A DNA stretch of 45,121 nt, taken from the NCBI GenBank assembly GCA_009773495.1, contig WSXW01000021.1:1-45121 (forward strand), written 5' to 3'. The notes under the pieces are model-generated. The model was not told where the DNA came from and ran no database searches. It was given only the letters and a program-made list of their open reading frames with translations. Both the position numbers and the translations under genes were made by a program. Within the stretch, counting starts at the first letter, position 1; every line of letters starts with the position of its first letter. Positions 33,410-41,712 of this stretch are shown here, piece by piece. Source of the stretch: Bacillota bacterium (GTDB taxonomy: Bacteria > Bacillota > UBA994).

Positions 33410-35269
33410 CTATTCCTTCAAAACCCATTCTAGGCCTAGGGCTTTCAACGTACCCGAGAGCGGACGACCTTGGTCATCCCAGCCCATGATACCGTAATAG
33501 TCTTGCAGGGTAGCACCAAACTGCTCTCTATTTAATGCTTTACCTGCCAACGGTCCTGATTTAAACGGCTCAAAGAAACGAGGCTTGAGGTAGTCGTCCT
33601 TACCGGTTAGACCTTCTCTGAGGTTAAACAGCCGGGGCAATGTGACTGCTCGCTTGCCGACATCCATTAACTCCAGCATGCTAAAGTTCCACCCTGTAAC
33701 GGCTTGGATGATGGCTTGCATTTGTTCAGGGGTCCAAGGAACAAAGTAACAGGTCACCGTGCAGTTAGTAAAATGGCGCCAAGTTGAAATAGCCACTAGC
33801 ATTCTGGCCTTATCTGTGGAAAGTTCGTCTGCGGGCAATGGCCCAGTAACGCCTAATGGCCGAACCGCTTCTAGTGAAGAACTGGGCTGTGCAAAAATCG
33901 TGTCGTGTATATTATGGCAATGGTCCGCCCCTGTGGGCGACACTGCATAGCCAACACCCAAAGCAGCCTTGAGTCTCGGCTCGTGCATGGGCAGCTCCTG
34001 TCCCTTAACTTCCATGGCCAGGTCATGAGTCTTGACTCCAAGTTCCTGGCTAGCCGCCCTGGTTCCTTCGGCCAATAGTTGACCCAACCCCTGGCGATTG
34101 GCTATCTGCGAGATGAGAAATAACATGGCCTCGGCGTTGCCAAACTTTAGCTCACAGCCTGCCTGTTCCTGGCTTAAGTATCCCTTTTCGTAACACTCCA
34201 TGGCAAAGGAAATAGCTACGCCGGTGGAAATAGTGTCCAGCCCTAGGGAGTTACACATTTCGTTACCCTTGGCCACTCTGACCAAATCGTCTATGCCACA
34301 GTTAGATCCAAGAGCTGCGAGGGTTTCATACTCGGGGCCGCCATAAGCGGGATCTACATACACCGGTCCGTTGGCCTCAACGACTCGCTTACAACGGATG
34401 GGGCAGGCGAAGCAACCTTCGCGGCTTTTGAGAATAGTTGCGTTCATTTGGGGGGCACCGATATTCTCTGCTCCTTCAAAGTGCCCCTCCTGGAAGTTGC
34501 GTGTAGGCAGGCCTCCGGCCGCGTTAAGAGCTAGAAGTGTGGCCGAGGTACCGTTTTCGTGCAAGCTAGCTGCCATGGTAGGCCAATTCTGAGTCATAAA
34601 CTTGTTTAATTCCTGTAGAACCTCGGGCTTTGCAATCTTTGGTGGCCTACTGCCCTTTACGGCAATGGCGCGCAGCATTTTAGAGCCCATAACAGCGCCC
34701 ATGCCACTCCGTCCATAAAAGTGCTTAAGGTCGTTGGTTATGCAGGCGAACTTAACCAGGTTTTCTCCCGCGACACCAATTTGAGCCACGCGCATGTATG
34801 GCTCGCTCTGCTCTTTGCGAATGGCATCTTGAACAAAGCCTGTGGATTGGCCCCATAAGTGACTGGCGTCGCGTATCTCCACTTGATCATCCACAATAGA
34901 GATATACACAGGATGGTCAGACTTGCCCTCGATAATTATCGCATCATACCCTGCGCGGCGTAGCTCGGCTCCGAAGAAGCCACCTGCTTCGGAGTCGCCA
35001 TAGGCACCCGTCAAAGGTGATTTGGCCCCTACACTATTCTTGCCGCTGCCTACCAAAGGAGTGCCCGTGAGCACGCCCCCCGCAAATATCAGCTTGTTCT
35101 TGGGGCCGAGGGCCTCTAGTCCAGGTTCGAGCTCTTTGTATAAATAATGGGCTATAAGTGCCCTGCCGCCTATGTGCTTACGATAGAACGCTTCACCCGG
35201 CGCCTCAACGGATGTGCTGCCCTCTGTTAAGTTGACGCGCAAAAGCCTATTCTGAAAGCCGTATTCCAT
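33410..35269 (-). CDS. Aldehyde ferredoxin oxidoreductase (tungsten AOR family)
   Basis: About 620 residues. ATG 35269 (MEYGFQNRLLRVNLTEG) fits the usual AOR start and has AGGGTG 6 bases upstream; ATG 35275 and GTG 35278 are alternatives. Family motifs: GGRALIAHYL, GGVLTGTPLVGSGKNSVGAKSPLTG, and the [4Fe-4S] ligands CFACPIRC (Cys about 286, 289, 293) with a later Cys near 500. AOR oxidises aldehydes to acids with reduction of ferredoxin, using a tungsten bis-pyranopterin cofactor. The stop is at 33410. Ten bases upstream is the MoaD/ThiS-like gene, the usual sulfur-carrier partner for the pterin. Confidence 0.94.
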   Translation of the reverse strand: MEYGFQNRLLRVNLTEGSTSVEAPGEAFYRKHIGGRALIAHYLYKELEPGLEALGPKNKLIFAGGVLTGTPLVGSGKNSVGAKSPLTGAYGDSEAGGFFGAELRRAGYDAIIIEGKSDHPVYISIVDDQVEIRDASHLWGQSTGFVQDAIRKEQSEPYMRVAQIGVAGENLVKFACITNDLKHFYGRSGMGAVMGSKMLRAIAVKGSRPPKIAKPEVLQELNKFMTQNWPTMAASLHENGTSATLLALNAAGGLPTRNFQEGHFEGAENIGAPQMNATILKSREGCFACPIRCKRVVEANGPVYVDPAYGGPEYETLAALGSNCGIDDLVRVAKGNEMCNSLGLDTISTGVAISFAMECYEKGYLSQEQAGCELKFGNAEAMLFLISQIANRQGLGQLLAEGTRAASQELGVKTHDLAMEVKGQELPMHEPRLKAALGVGYAVSPTGADHCHNIHDTIFAQPSSSLEAVRPLGVTGPLPADELSTDKARMLVAISTWRHFTNCTVTCYFVPWTPEQMQAIIQAVTGWNFSMLELMDVGKRAVTLPRLFNLREGLTGKDDYLKPRFFEPFKSGPLAGKALNREQFGATLQDYYGIMGWDDQGRPLSGTLKALGLEWVLKE

Positions 35270-35279
35270 ATACATCACC

Positions 35280-35510
35280 CTATCCGCCCCCTACGGGAGC
35301 AAAAATATCCACCCTGTCTCCATCGAAAAGAATTTCCTCTTTTGCTACTCTCACTCCGTTAACTGCGACAAACCAAACTTCGTGCTCAGGTATGCCTAAG
35401 ATGTGTACTATATCCCAGGCACAAGTATCCTGAGAGATAGCCTTTTTACATTCCGTACATCCCTCGGTAAATCGGTGCAACCCTCCGAATATGCGAACAT
35501 TAACAGTCAT
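35280..35510 (-). CDS. MoaD/ThiS-like sulfur carrier protein
   Basis: 76 residues from ATG 35510 (MTVNVRIFGGLHRF), with AGGAGGTGG upstream; a longer frame starts at 35531. It is a ubiquitin-fold carrier with the C-terminal diglycine needed for thiocarboxylation (...VDIFAPVGGG). One Cys pair (CTECKKA) is unusual for the family. It is likely to supply sulfur for the molybdopterin or tungstopterin dithiolene of the adjacent AOR. No MoeB/MoaE partner is in the window. Confidence 0.85.
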   Translation of the reverse strand: MTVNVRIFGGLHRFTEGCTECKKAISQDTCAWDIVHILGIPEHEVWFVAVNGVRVAKEEILFDGDRVDIFAPVGGG

Positions 35511-35524
35511 CAGCCACCTCCTAA

Positions 35525-35707
35525 CTAGCATTTCGTCAAGCGAAAGTATTTCCCCTTTATCATAAGCAATTTTATCTCACCTACGATCCTAATCCCTAGG
35601 TAAGTAAAATCACTGGCTTCAAATTTAAAGTTTCTGCAAGAGAACCTTGCCGGGGTCAAGTTGCTGCAAGGCCGAAAAGCTTTTAGAGGGGTGGGCAGGG
35701 ATCCCAA
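35525..35707 (-). CDS. Possible small protein upstream of the MoaD-like gene
   Basis: An open frame of 60 codons from TTG 35707, ending 15 bases before the MoaD-like start. The sequence begins MGSLPTPLKAFRPCSNLTPA and has a hydrophobic strand (FTYLGIRIVGEIKLLMIKG). Its amino-acid mix reads as protein-like, but I do not recognise a family, and the start lacks a good ribosome binding site. It may also be a longer fragment whose 5' end decayed. The rest of 35511-36072 is non-coding except for this. Confidence 0.35.
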   Translation of the reverse strand: MGSLPTPLKAFRPCSNLTPARFSCRNFKFEASDFTYLGIRIVGEIKLLMIKGKYFRLTKC

Positions 35708-35849
35708 AAGATAGCCACGCCCCTATATGGCATATGCTGTCACAATTGAACAGGATGCGACATAACAATGGTTGCTATATGAGTAATTTGTCGAATAATT
35801 AACTTACATAATGGATTGCCCTATTAAGCAAGGTGCGCTAAAATAGCAG

Positions 35850-35855
35850 TATAAT
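35850..35855 (+). promoter_or_regulatory. -10 box upstream of the S8 protease, long leader
   Basis: TATAAT with no convincing -35 at 17 bases. The following 214 bases (35856-36069) form a long untranslated leader with several complementary segments, such as GGAT/ATCC in the 35978-36000 region. No known riboswitch class was recognised in it. Confidence 0.35.
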
Positions 35856-36072
35856 CAATGGGGATATATGCATCATGGTTAATAGTAAGTAAATCATAAG
35901 GATACCATTCACTGAACTGCCTAGATAGTCATTATTTAGTAAAGGAGGTGACCATCTTCTATACCAAAACCGGATAACTTGCCTAACGAATCCTGTCGGC
36001 CAAAGCGGAGTAGCACCAGGTGTCTTCGATAGTACGGAAAAGGGAAAAATATAAGTAAAGGGAGTTGTAGTG

Positions 36073-37722
36073 ATGTCGCGTAAATTGATGACTATGTTGT
36101 TAATCGTAGTTTGTGTTCTTTCGCTGGTAGTAACATCAGGCGCCAAAGTTCCCCTCGTTGAAGAGAGTGTACCCTTCTACGGCGATCTCGATGGCAACAA
36201 ACTTTCAGACGATCTCGACGACTTACTTGCAAAGACAAGCCCCGGTGAAAAGATATCCGTTATTGTTGTTCTGGACAGAGCCCCTTTAGACGAAGTTTTG
36301 CAAGACCTCTCGCTTGGTGTTGCTGAACTGAAGGGCCGCTGGGAACATGCTATTCATGGCTTCTCGGTGGATATGACTCCGGGGCGCATTAGAGCCATGG
36401 CCAGACATCCTTTTATTCAGAGAATCGACTTGGAGCGCACATACCATGCTCTCGGTTTGGGCTCTGCCACAACGTGGACTGGTGTTCAAGCGGCACGTAG
36501 CACATATGCTGTGTGCGGTGATCGCGACGGCAACAAGCTTACCTATTCAAAAAACGATGTCGTGATCGCTATTCTTGATACCGGTATCCACGTGGGCCAT
36601 GTTGACCTAGATGCCGGCAAGGTTATTGGCTGGTTCGATGCCATTAATGGCAATGCAGCGGCCTACGATGACCAAGGTCATGGCACCCACGTGGCTGGTA
36701 TTGCCGCCGGCACCGGCGAAGGCAACAACGTTGACATAGGTGTAGCGCCTGGTGCAGCTCTGGTAGGAATCAAGGTGCTTAATCGGCAGGGGTCTGGTAC
36801 TACAACGCAGATTATTAATGGTATCAATTGGATGATCAACAACAGAGCCACTTTCAATATTCGTATTGGCAACATGAGCCTAGGCTCCTCTGGTTCATCT
36901 GACGGCACCGATAGTTTATCTCAAGCTGTAAACAATGCGGTCAATAACGGCATTATCATGGTTGTCGCCGGAGGCAACTCAGGCCCGGCACTTCGCACCA
37001 CCGGTTCCCCTGCCGCCGCCGCTAATGCCATTACGGTGGGTGCTCTTCATGCCCCAGGTGACAGAGGATGGGCACTGGCAGCCTTCTCTGGCAGGGGACC
37101 CACAGCCGACAACCGCACTAAGCCAAACGTCACCGCGCCTGGCACCAACATTAATGCTCCGGCCCATACAAGCTCGACAGGGTATGTTAGCAAGAGTGGT
37201 ACTTCCATGGCTGCTCCCTTTCTTGCGGGAGTAATAGGGCTCATGCTTGACGCCAACAACTCTTTGACTGACAGCGGTGTAAAGGATATTCTCTATGCAC
37301 CCGCTAACGTGAGAGACTTGGGGCCCTCTGGTATGGATAACGATTTTGGCCAGGGTGCGAACCTCTCCTTCAACTCTATCAAGCAAGCGGGAGGATTTAC
37401 CACGGGCAGCTTTTCCGATAATCTGACCATTGATTTCGGCTCCGGCACGCTCTCTGGCACTGGTGCAACGCAAAACCATACCTTTAGCGTGACAGCTACC
37501 ACTGCGCCGATTGCTATCACGTTTATCCACTCCAATTGGTCTACCTCCGTCGATTTTGATATACGCTTGCTCAATCCAAGTGGGACGCAGGTGGCCTCTT
37601 CTACCGGAACTAATCGTCAAGAAACCATTCGGTTTCAGCCTAGTGTAACTGGTACCTATACCTTGAGAGTAAACTCTTACGCAGGGTCCGGTAACTATTG
37701 GTTTAATGTGAGTCGGCGGTAG
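36073..37722 (+). CDS. Secreted subtilisin-like serine peptidase (S8) with PPC domain
   Basis: 549 residues from ATG 36073 (MSRKLMTMLLIVVCVLSLVV), with GGGAG upstream; the GTG at 36070 is an alternative. Signal peptide 1-24; an I9-like propeptide (about 58-125, ISVIVVLDRAPLDEV); catalytic Asp169 (AILDTGIHVGHVDL), His203 (DDQGHGTHVAG), oxyanion Asn302 (AGGNSG) and Ser378 (SGTSMAAP). The C-terminal 100 residues resemble the bacterial pre-peptidase PPC domain (ITFIHSNWSTSVDFDIRLLN, then YTLRVNSYAG). It is probably an exported protease matured by propeptide removal. It is followed by a good terminator. Confidence 0.95.
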   Translation: MSRKLMTMLLIVVCVLSLVVTSGAKVPLVEESVPFYGDLDGNKLSDDLDDLLAKTSPGEKISVIVVLDRAPLDEVLQDLSLGVAELKGRWEHAIHGFSVDMTPGRIRAMARHPFIQRIDLERTYHALGLGSATTWTGVQAARSTYAVCGDRDGNKLTYSKNDVVIAILDTGIHVGHVDLDAGKVIGWFDAINGNAAAYDDQGHGTHVAGIAAGTGEGNNVDIGVAPGAALVGIKVLNRQGSGTTTQIINGINWMINNRATFNIRIGNMSLGSSGSSDGTDSLSQAVNNAVNNGIIMVVAGGNSGPALRTTGSPAAAANAITVGALHAPGDRGWALAAFSGRGPTADNRTKPNVTAPGTNINAPAHTSSTGYVSKSGTSMAAPFLAGVIGLMLDANNSLTDSGVKDILYAPANVRDLGPSGMDNDFGQGANLSFNSIKQAGGFTTGSFSDNLTIDFGSGTLSGTGATQNHTFSVTATTAPIAITFIHSNWSTSVDFDIRLLNPSGTQVASSTGTNRQETIRFQPSVTGTYTLRVNSYAGSGNYWFNVSRR

Positions 37723-37805
37723 GCCAAATTACCATTCTGGCTCCCCGTCAATAGTTGGAGGAGTCTGCTAACCTAGTCCTGACTCTGGTAAAATAACCCT
37801 CCTTG

Positions 37806-37843
37806 GTCGCCATGCCCCATAAAAGGGAGTGGCGACGTTTTTT
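37806..37843 (+). terminator. Terminator of the S8 peptidase gene
   Basis: Stem GTCGCCA / TGGCGAC with a 17-base loop region, followed by GTTTTTT. It is 84 bases past the stop. Confidence 0.75.
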
Positions 37844-38000
37844 AAGCTTTTACAAGCATCACGCTCAAGGAAACATGGGTAGCAAGCACCATACAGAGAA
37901 GCTGATACCCCTGAGGTAAGCGTCAAATCATCGCCACGTGTTCATTCCTCCTTCCTCATGGGACAATTTCCTAAGGAGATTTCGTGAGGGAGGATTTTTC

Positions 38001-38174
38001 ATGACCAAAGAAGAACATCGCAAAATTTGGGGCAGCCGAGTGGCCGGCAAACGGGATGCTCTGAAGGCGTTGCCGCCTGACCAAATGGATGCAGATGTGC
38101 CTGCCAAGGAGGGGCTCAACTTCTGCAATCAGCTTTTCAGCATGGCTTCGTTACCATACGCCGCGGAGGTGTAA
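38001..38174 (+). CDS. Small hypothetical protein
   Basis: 57 residues from ATG 38001, with GGGAGG upstream; the longer frame from 37938 runs through that site. It begins MTKEEHRKIWGSRVAGKRD and carries many charged residues. The N-terminus is faintly like transposon accessory proteins that begin MTKAE..W, but too weakly to name. The stop at 38172-38174 lies 1 base before the GTG of the next gene (38176), suggesting translational coupling. Confidence 0.5.
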   Translation: MTKEEHRKIWGSRVAGKRDALKALPPDQMDADVPAKEGLNFCNQLFSMASLPYAAEV

Positions 38175-38175
38175 C

Positions 38176-38902
38176 GTGATAAATTTTACTAACGACACTA
38201 GACCCATCTTCCTTGTACACCAATCATACCAGCAGCGCAACCGACTTGCTGAGTGTATAGAGTACCTCAGTACCTCATTTGCCTCAGAGCTACGAGTGGG
38301 CACCATAGTGAGGTTGCCAACACTTCCCCCCCAGTCGGCAGAGAAATACGTAGACGGCTGTTCGGAGCACACAAATTTGATTATAGTAGACCCCGAACTC
38401 TATAAGCATAAGGATTCAATGGGTACTGCGAGCGCAGCTGCGGGAAACTACACATTTATGAATGAAGACCTACCTGAAGATCCAGACGACGAATGGGTAG
38501 AAAGCATTCTTGATAAACAAAGAGATTATGGTGCCTCTGTGTTGCTCACCCCGTCGTGGATGCTTAATACTGACGCTAATACGTATTCATTACGACGTGA
38601 ACTGAGGAATCAGCTTGAGGTTGCACAAAAAACTGTGCTCCTTAATGACACCGAGGCACCCACCCTTATTAACCTCACTCTACACTACTCTTGGTTGGCA
38701 ATTGAGGAAAACCTCAATCTTCTACATTAATGAGTTAATGGATCTCGATCACGACTACTTTTATATAAGGGTATACTGGCCACCGATGAAACCGAGATAC
38801 GGACAGCTGGCTGACAGGACAATTCTTGCGGGGTACAGAGAGCTCAGCACAACTATGGGACAAGAAAGCAAGACACTCATACTTCCCCAACCACTAGCCT
38901 AA
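38176..38902 (+). pseudogene. Hypothetical protein with frameshift
   Basis: Starts at GTG 38176 after GGAGGTG and reads INFTNDTRPIFLVHQSYQQ through LLTPSWMLNTDANTYSLR to a stop at 38730. A +2-like shift near 38720-38730 restores a frame that continues INELMDLDHDYFYIRVYW and RTILAGYRELSTTMGQ to the stop at 38902. The two parts join smoothly, so a single gene with one indel is the simplest reading. The alternating strands and helices suggest a TIM-barrel-like fold, but no family is recognised. The end runs into integrase debris. Confidence 0.5.
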
Positions 38903-38906
38903 CTGG

Positions 38907-39193
38907 TTGGCTGACATCCGGGTACATTTGCAGCCGGCACTAGGCAAAATAGAGCTCCGGGCCCTGCAGACTAACCAGATCCAACGCTTGCTTAACGATA
39001 AACACGCCGCTGGGCTCTCCGCACGGACGGTTGAGTTAATTTATGTCACCCTCAAAGCTGCCCTCAGTTACGTCATACATCGGCGACGCTTCTTCTAGAT
39101 CAAGGCGTTAACATGAAAAGCGTGAGCTCAAGGCTTGGCCATAGGGACACGACAACTACCATGAATGAGTGTCCCCAATTTGTCCCCAAGTAG
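38907..39193 (+). pseudogene. Tyrosine recombinase (integrase) remnant with internal deletion
   Basis: The first part (to 39098) is the SAM-like core-binding domain: ADIRVHLQPALGKIELRALQ, then LLNDKHAAGLSARTVELIYV. After a stop, the frame at about 39109-39193 is the extreme C-terminus of the catalytic domain, SVSSRLGHRDTTTTMNECPQ, carrying the conserved LGH. The middle, with the catalytic Arg and Lys and the Tyr region, has been deleted. Its C-terminus points toward the partial tRNA 60 bases away, the typical place for an integrase next to its attachment site. Confidence 0.75.
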
Positions 39194-39216
39194 GAGTTTC
39201 ACCGCACGAATAAAAA

Positions 39217-39242
39217 CCCGCAAAGCTCAAAAGCCTTGCGGG
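39217..39242 (-). terminator. Terminator of the broken tRNA gene
   Basis: Minus-strand stem CCCGCAAGGC / GCTTTGCGGG, 6-base loop, followed by TTTTTATTC. It lies 14 bases beyond the tRNA 3' end. Confidence 0.75.
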
Positions 39243-39255
39243 GTCTACGTTTCTA

Positions 39256-39303
39256 TGGAGCCGATAGCGAGACTTGAACTCGCGACCTGCGGTTGTTCGT
39301 AAG
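39256..39303 (-). pseudogene. 3' half of a tRNA, probable attachment-site scar (tRNA-Thr-like)
   Basis: The minus strand ends with an intact T arm (GCGAGTTCAAGTCTCGC), acceptor 3' strand TATCGGC, discriminator T and encoded CCA, and keeps the anticodon stem 3' strand ACCGC and variable loop AGGTC. Upstream of the anticodon loop there is no D arm or acceptor 5' strand. The break at the anticodon loop is typical of tyrosine-recombinase integration. Discriminator U and acceptor GCCGATA fit tRNA-Thr, but the anticodon is not intact. Confidence 0.75.
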
Positions 39304-39318
39304 GTAGTATAAATTACT

Positions 39319-40275
39319 TTATCTATCCAACCCCTGCAAAATCGCATAAAGCTTGCCCATTTGCTTTATTACTTCGGTAAACGGGATTGTGTCGGCGTTG
39401 TTAAAAACGTAAACCCTTTGCATTTCGGCAAAAGTCGCCTGAAGTTTGGCGTCGGTTTCAAGAGCTTTGAAAAGCAGAAAATCAACAAAGGGCTTTTGCG
39501 CCAAGTCGCTACCGATTCTATTTTGTTCCTCCCGCCGCTTATATTCAAGCATTTTCAAGAGTTCATCCTGCTTGGCGAGAAGGGCAGAGATTCTTTTGGT
39601 GCTCATCAACAAGGTCAGGTCGTATAAATGCTTAGTCACATCAAACAGCATCTGCCGCTGAAAATAAAACTCCGCTGCCAGAATCTTGTCCGCAAAGATG
39701 CGCTCCATTTTGATGGTTTTGACCTCGAAAGGGAATACATCATAGCTGTTACGGAGAATACCCTGCTGTTCAGAGTCTGCCTCTGTATACAGCAAAGGTT
39801 CAACCACCAGCGATTCCACCGGTTCGCTTATCGTAAAAGAAGTCGCCTCGACCTTTACATATCCGAATCTCTGGAGGGCATCATCGGCATCGATTTGGGT
39901 TACCGGCTGATATTCATAAACGCTTGTAATGCTTCCCTTTGCATTAATTTCTTTTGTTCTATCACTCGTCCTTGGCAGAGAAATGTATCCGTTTGCCGCA
40001 GTTTCCAGCCTCTTTTTGCCCTGCGACTTCGAGCAGTCCTGTACTTCTACCGTCAGATCTATGTCCTCAGAAAACCGTTTCAGGCTACCGATTGCCTTAT
40101 ATAATGCCGTGCCGCCCTTAAAGTAAGCCGGCAATTCTTGTTGCCATGAAGCAAGCTCAGAAAGAAGCAGGGTAAGATAGTAATCCTTTTCGATGATATC
40201 TTCCCTGACTCCTGTCTTTTCTGATATTGCTGTAAGCAACGCCTGGAAAGCGTCTCTATCTTTATGCAGTTTCAT
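39319..40275 (-). CDS. AbiEii-type nucleotidyltransferase toxin
   Basis: About 318 residues from ATG 40275 (MKLHKDRDAFQALL), with GGAGAGG 8 bases upstream; ATG 40281 and GTG 40284 are alternatives. The nucleotidyltransferase motif GGTALYKAIGSLKRFSEDID (about 54-73) carries the GGT and acidic pair that bind NTP and metal. In known AbiE systems such enzymes modify tRNA ends and stop growth. It overlaps or touches the antitoxin gene, as is normal for this pair. It lies next to a mobile-element scar, so it probably arrived by transfer. Confidence 0.88.
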   Translation of the reverse strand: MKLHKDRDAFQALLTAISEKTGVREDIIEKDYYLTLLLSELASWQQELPAYFKGGTALYKAIGSLKRFSEDIDLTVEVQDCSKSQGKKRLETAANGYISLPRTSDRTKEINAKGSITSVYEYQPVTQIDADDALQRFGYVKVEATSFTISEPVESLVVEPLLYTEADSEQQGILRNSYDVFPFEVKTIKMERIFADKILAAEFYFQRQMLFDVTKHLYDLTLLMSTKRISALLAKQDELLKMLEYKRREEQNRIGSDLAQKPFVDFLLFKALETDAKLQATFAEMQRVYVFNNADTIPFTEVIKQMGKLYAILQGLDR

Positions 40276-40280
40276 ATCCA

Positions 40281-40925
40281 TCACCTCTCCACCAGTACAT
40301 CGACCAAATTAAGCAGCGTCTTTTGCGGGTAGTGCTGCCTTGCATAAGTCAGAGCCTGAACTGTATCTAATCCATTTCTTTCAACAAAAGCATGAAGCAG
40401 TGCTTTCGGATTCACCGCATCAATAGAAGCCTCCGGCATATCTCTGATGACATCAAGAAGCTGCAGATAGCGGTAATTCCCTGCGTTGACAGTGACAACA
40501 GGCTTTCTGATAATGATGAATCTGTCATTAACATTTTTACGATAGGCATTGGTAGCTATCTCACGTTTCACGGGAACAAGAGTGCTCAGCCCTAATTTAT
40601 TCATGAGAGAATAACCTGTTTCATAACCTATGATTTCATTCCCGCGGCGGGTGAGGAGCTGTGCTTCAAGCACTTCTTCGCTTGGACGAGCCTTTCCGAA
40701 AGCCGTTTGTTTGGCACGATAATAAACGCCTTTTTGAAAGCGCTCAATCAAGCCCCTGTCTGCCAGACGCTTCAAGGTGACGTTGGTAATAGGTTTTGCC
40801 TTATGAACAGGGATTGCGTATTCATCAGCCATAGCTTCCGCTATGACATCAGTCTGAAATGCCTGACCATATGGGATGTCGGCTATTTTATTTGTGATAA
40901 AGTCGCCATAAGTGAGACGTTCCAT
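40281..40925 (-). CDS. AbiEi-type antitoxin / transcription regulator (DUF6088 family)
   Basis: 214 residues from ATG 40925 (MERLTYGDFITNKIADI), with AAAGGAG upstream; the frame could extend to 40988 but lacks a ribosome binding site. The N-terminal winged helix includes TNVTLKRLADRGLIERFQKGVYYR, the helix-turn-helix-plus-wing pattern of AbiEi. The middle GNEIIGYETGYSLMNKLGLS and C-terminal domain fit the AbiEi antitoxin fold. It probably represses its own promoter, where an imperfect palindrome lies at 40958-40996. Confidence 0.85.
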   Translation of the reverse strand: MERLTYGDFITNKIADIPYGQAFQTDVIAEAMADEYAIPVHKAKPITNVTLKRLADRGLIERFQKGVYYRAKQTAFGKARPSEEVLEAQLLTRRGNEIIGYETGYSLMNKLGLSTLVPVKREIATNAYRKNVNDRFIIIRKPVVTVNAGNYRYLQLLDVIRDMPEASIDAVNPKALLHAFVERNGLDTVQALTYARQHYPQKTLLNLVDVLVER

Positions 40926-40949
40926 AGACAAGGACTCCTTTCTCTTGTT

Positions 40950-40996
40950 ATTATAATGTGTATTTTCAATTGATATTATTGACATCATAATAACAC
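40950..40996 (-). promoter_or_regulatory. Promoter region of the AbiE pair with imperfect palindrome
   Basis: Minus-strand TATAAT lies at 40950-40955. Directly upstream, 40958-40996 is a 39-base imperfect inverted repeat (outer arms GTGT..AT / AT..ACAC, inner TCAAT / ATTGA). It is a likely AbiEi binding site (inference); a good -35 is not obvious. Confidence 0.4.
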
Positions 40997-41038
40997 TTTA
41001 TGCGTGGAAAGTCAATTGCGTGATTATAAACCTTCATA

Positions 41039-41278
41039 TTACAGGCAGCACTTCTTATACTTTTTACCGCTTTCGCAAGGGCAAGGATCATTTCTTCCAA
41101 CTTTTCTATGAAATTGGCGCTGAAAGCTTTCTATTCTGCTTTTTGCGTATTCGACGCTTAGTTCTTTTAGTCTGTCAATCTCATCAGAGGGGATATCGCT
41201 ATAACTGCATTGTTTTCCCTTCGCACTGATTAGCTTGCCATCCTTATCATAGTCAAGATTAATCCACATAATTGGCAT
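41039..41278 (-). CDS. SEC-C motif protein
   Basis: 79 residues ending in the SEC-C zinc-binding motif [18 protein letters not shown], as found at the C-terminus of SecA and in stand-alone proteins. The N-terminal part ([20 protein letters not shown]) is not recognised. The frame stays open upstream of ATG 41278 into the insertion-element remnant, so the N-terminus may be missing because the element cut it off. Confidence 0.6.
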   Translation of the reverse strand: MPIMWINLDYDKDGKLISAKGKQCSYSDIPSDEIDRLKELSVEYAKSRIESFQRQFHRKVGRNDPCPCESGKKYKKCCL

Positions 41279-41712
41279 TGACTTATCGTTAAGAATAGCA
41301 GATAAGACGTAATCCTGGCGCTCCGTTGTGCGCTCTTGTAGGTGCTTTCCGGGCTCTTGTTATCTAGCGCCGAATGAGGCTTGTTCTGGTAGCACTCACT
41401 GAGCCAGACCTGAAAGAGCTGGTTAAGTCTTTCTAAGGTCTTAGGCTTCTCCAGTACGGCCTCGCTTAGAAATGAGTCTACGGCTCTGTTTAGCCTCTCA
41501 ACTTTACCTTTTGCTTCAGGCTGGTATGGCTTGGCATATAAGAGACGTATTCCCAAAACAGAACAGGTGCGTTTTATCCAGTTGGTGCGGTATTGCTTGC
41601 CGTTGTCAAAGTACACGGTCTCGGGAACGCCGTGCTTCTGGATGGCCTTACGGAAGCAATCCTCTACTATGGACCTAACAAAAAACGCCGGGAGACTTCT
41701 CAACCAGCGCAT
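41230..41712 (-). pseudogene. DDE transposase C-terminal remnant
   Basis: Residues from about 14 to 127 of the frame are the end of a Mu/IS481-like integrase core: SIVEDCFRKAIQKHGVPETV, YFDNGKQYRTNWI (second Asp of DDE) and EAKGKVERLNRAVDSFL (the Glu), then [17 protein letters not shown]. Upstream, the leader frame MLIVSDYALVEKSPGVFC reaches TAG at 41675-41677, showing the deletion junction. After SPESTYKS (about 41332) the homology ends and the frame runs into unrelated sequence. Confidence 0.75.

Noticed and set aside
35511-35835. Molybdenum or tungsten cofactor riboswitch before MoaD-AOR
   Set aside because: The expected conserved segments of the Moco RNA were not found; the region instead contains an open frame.
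35856-36069. Cyclic di-GMP riboswitch before the S8 peptidase
   Set aside because: The conserved GEMM cores are not present.
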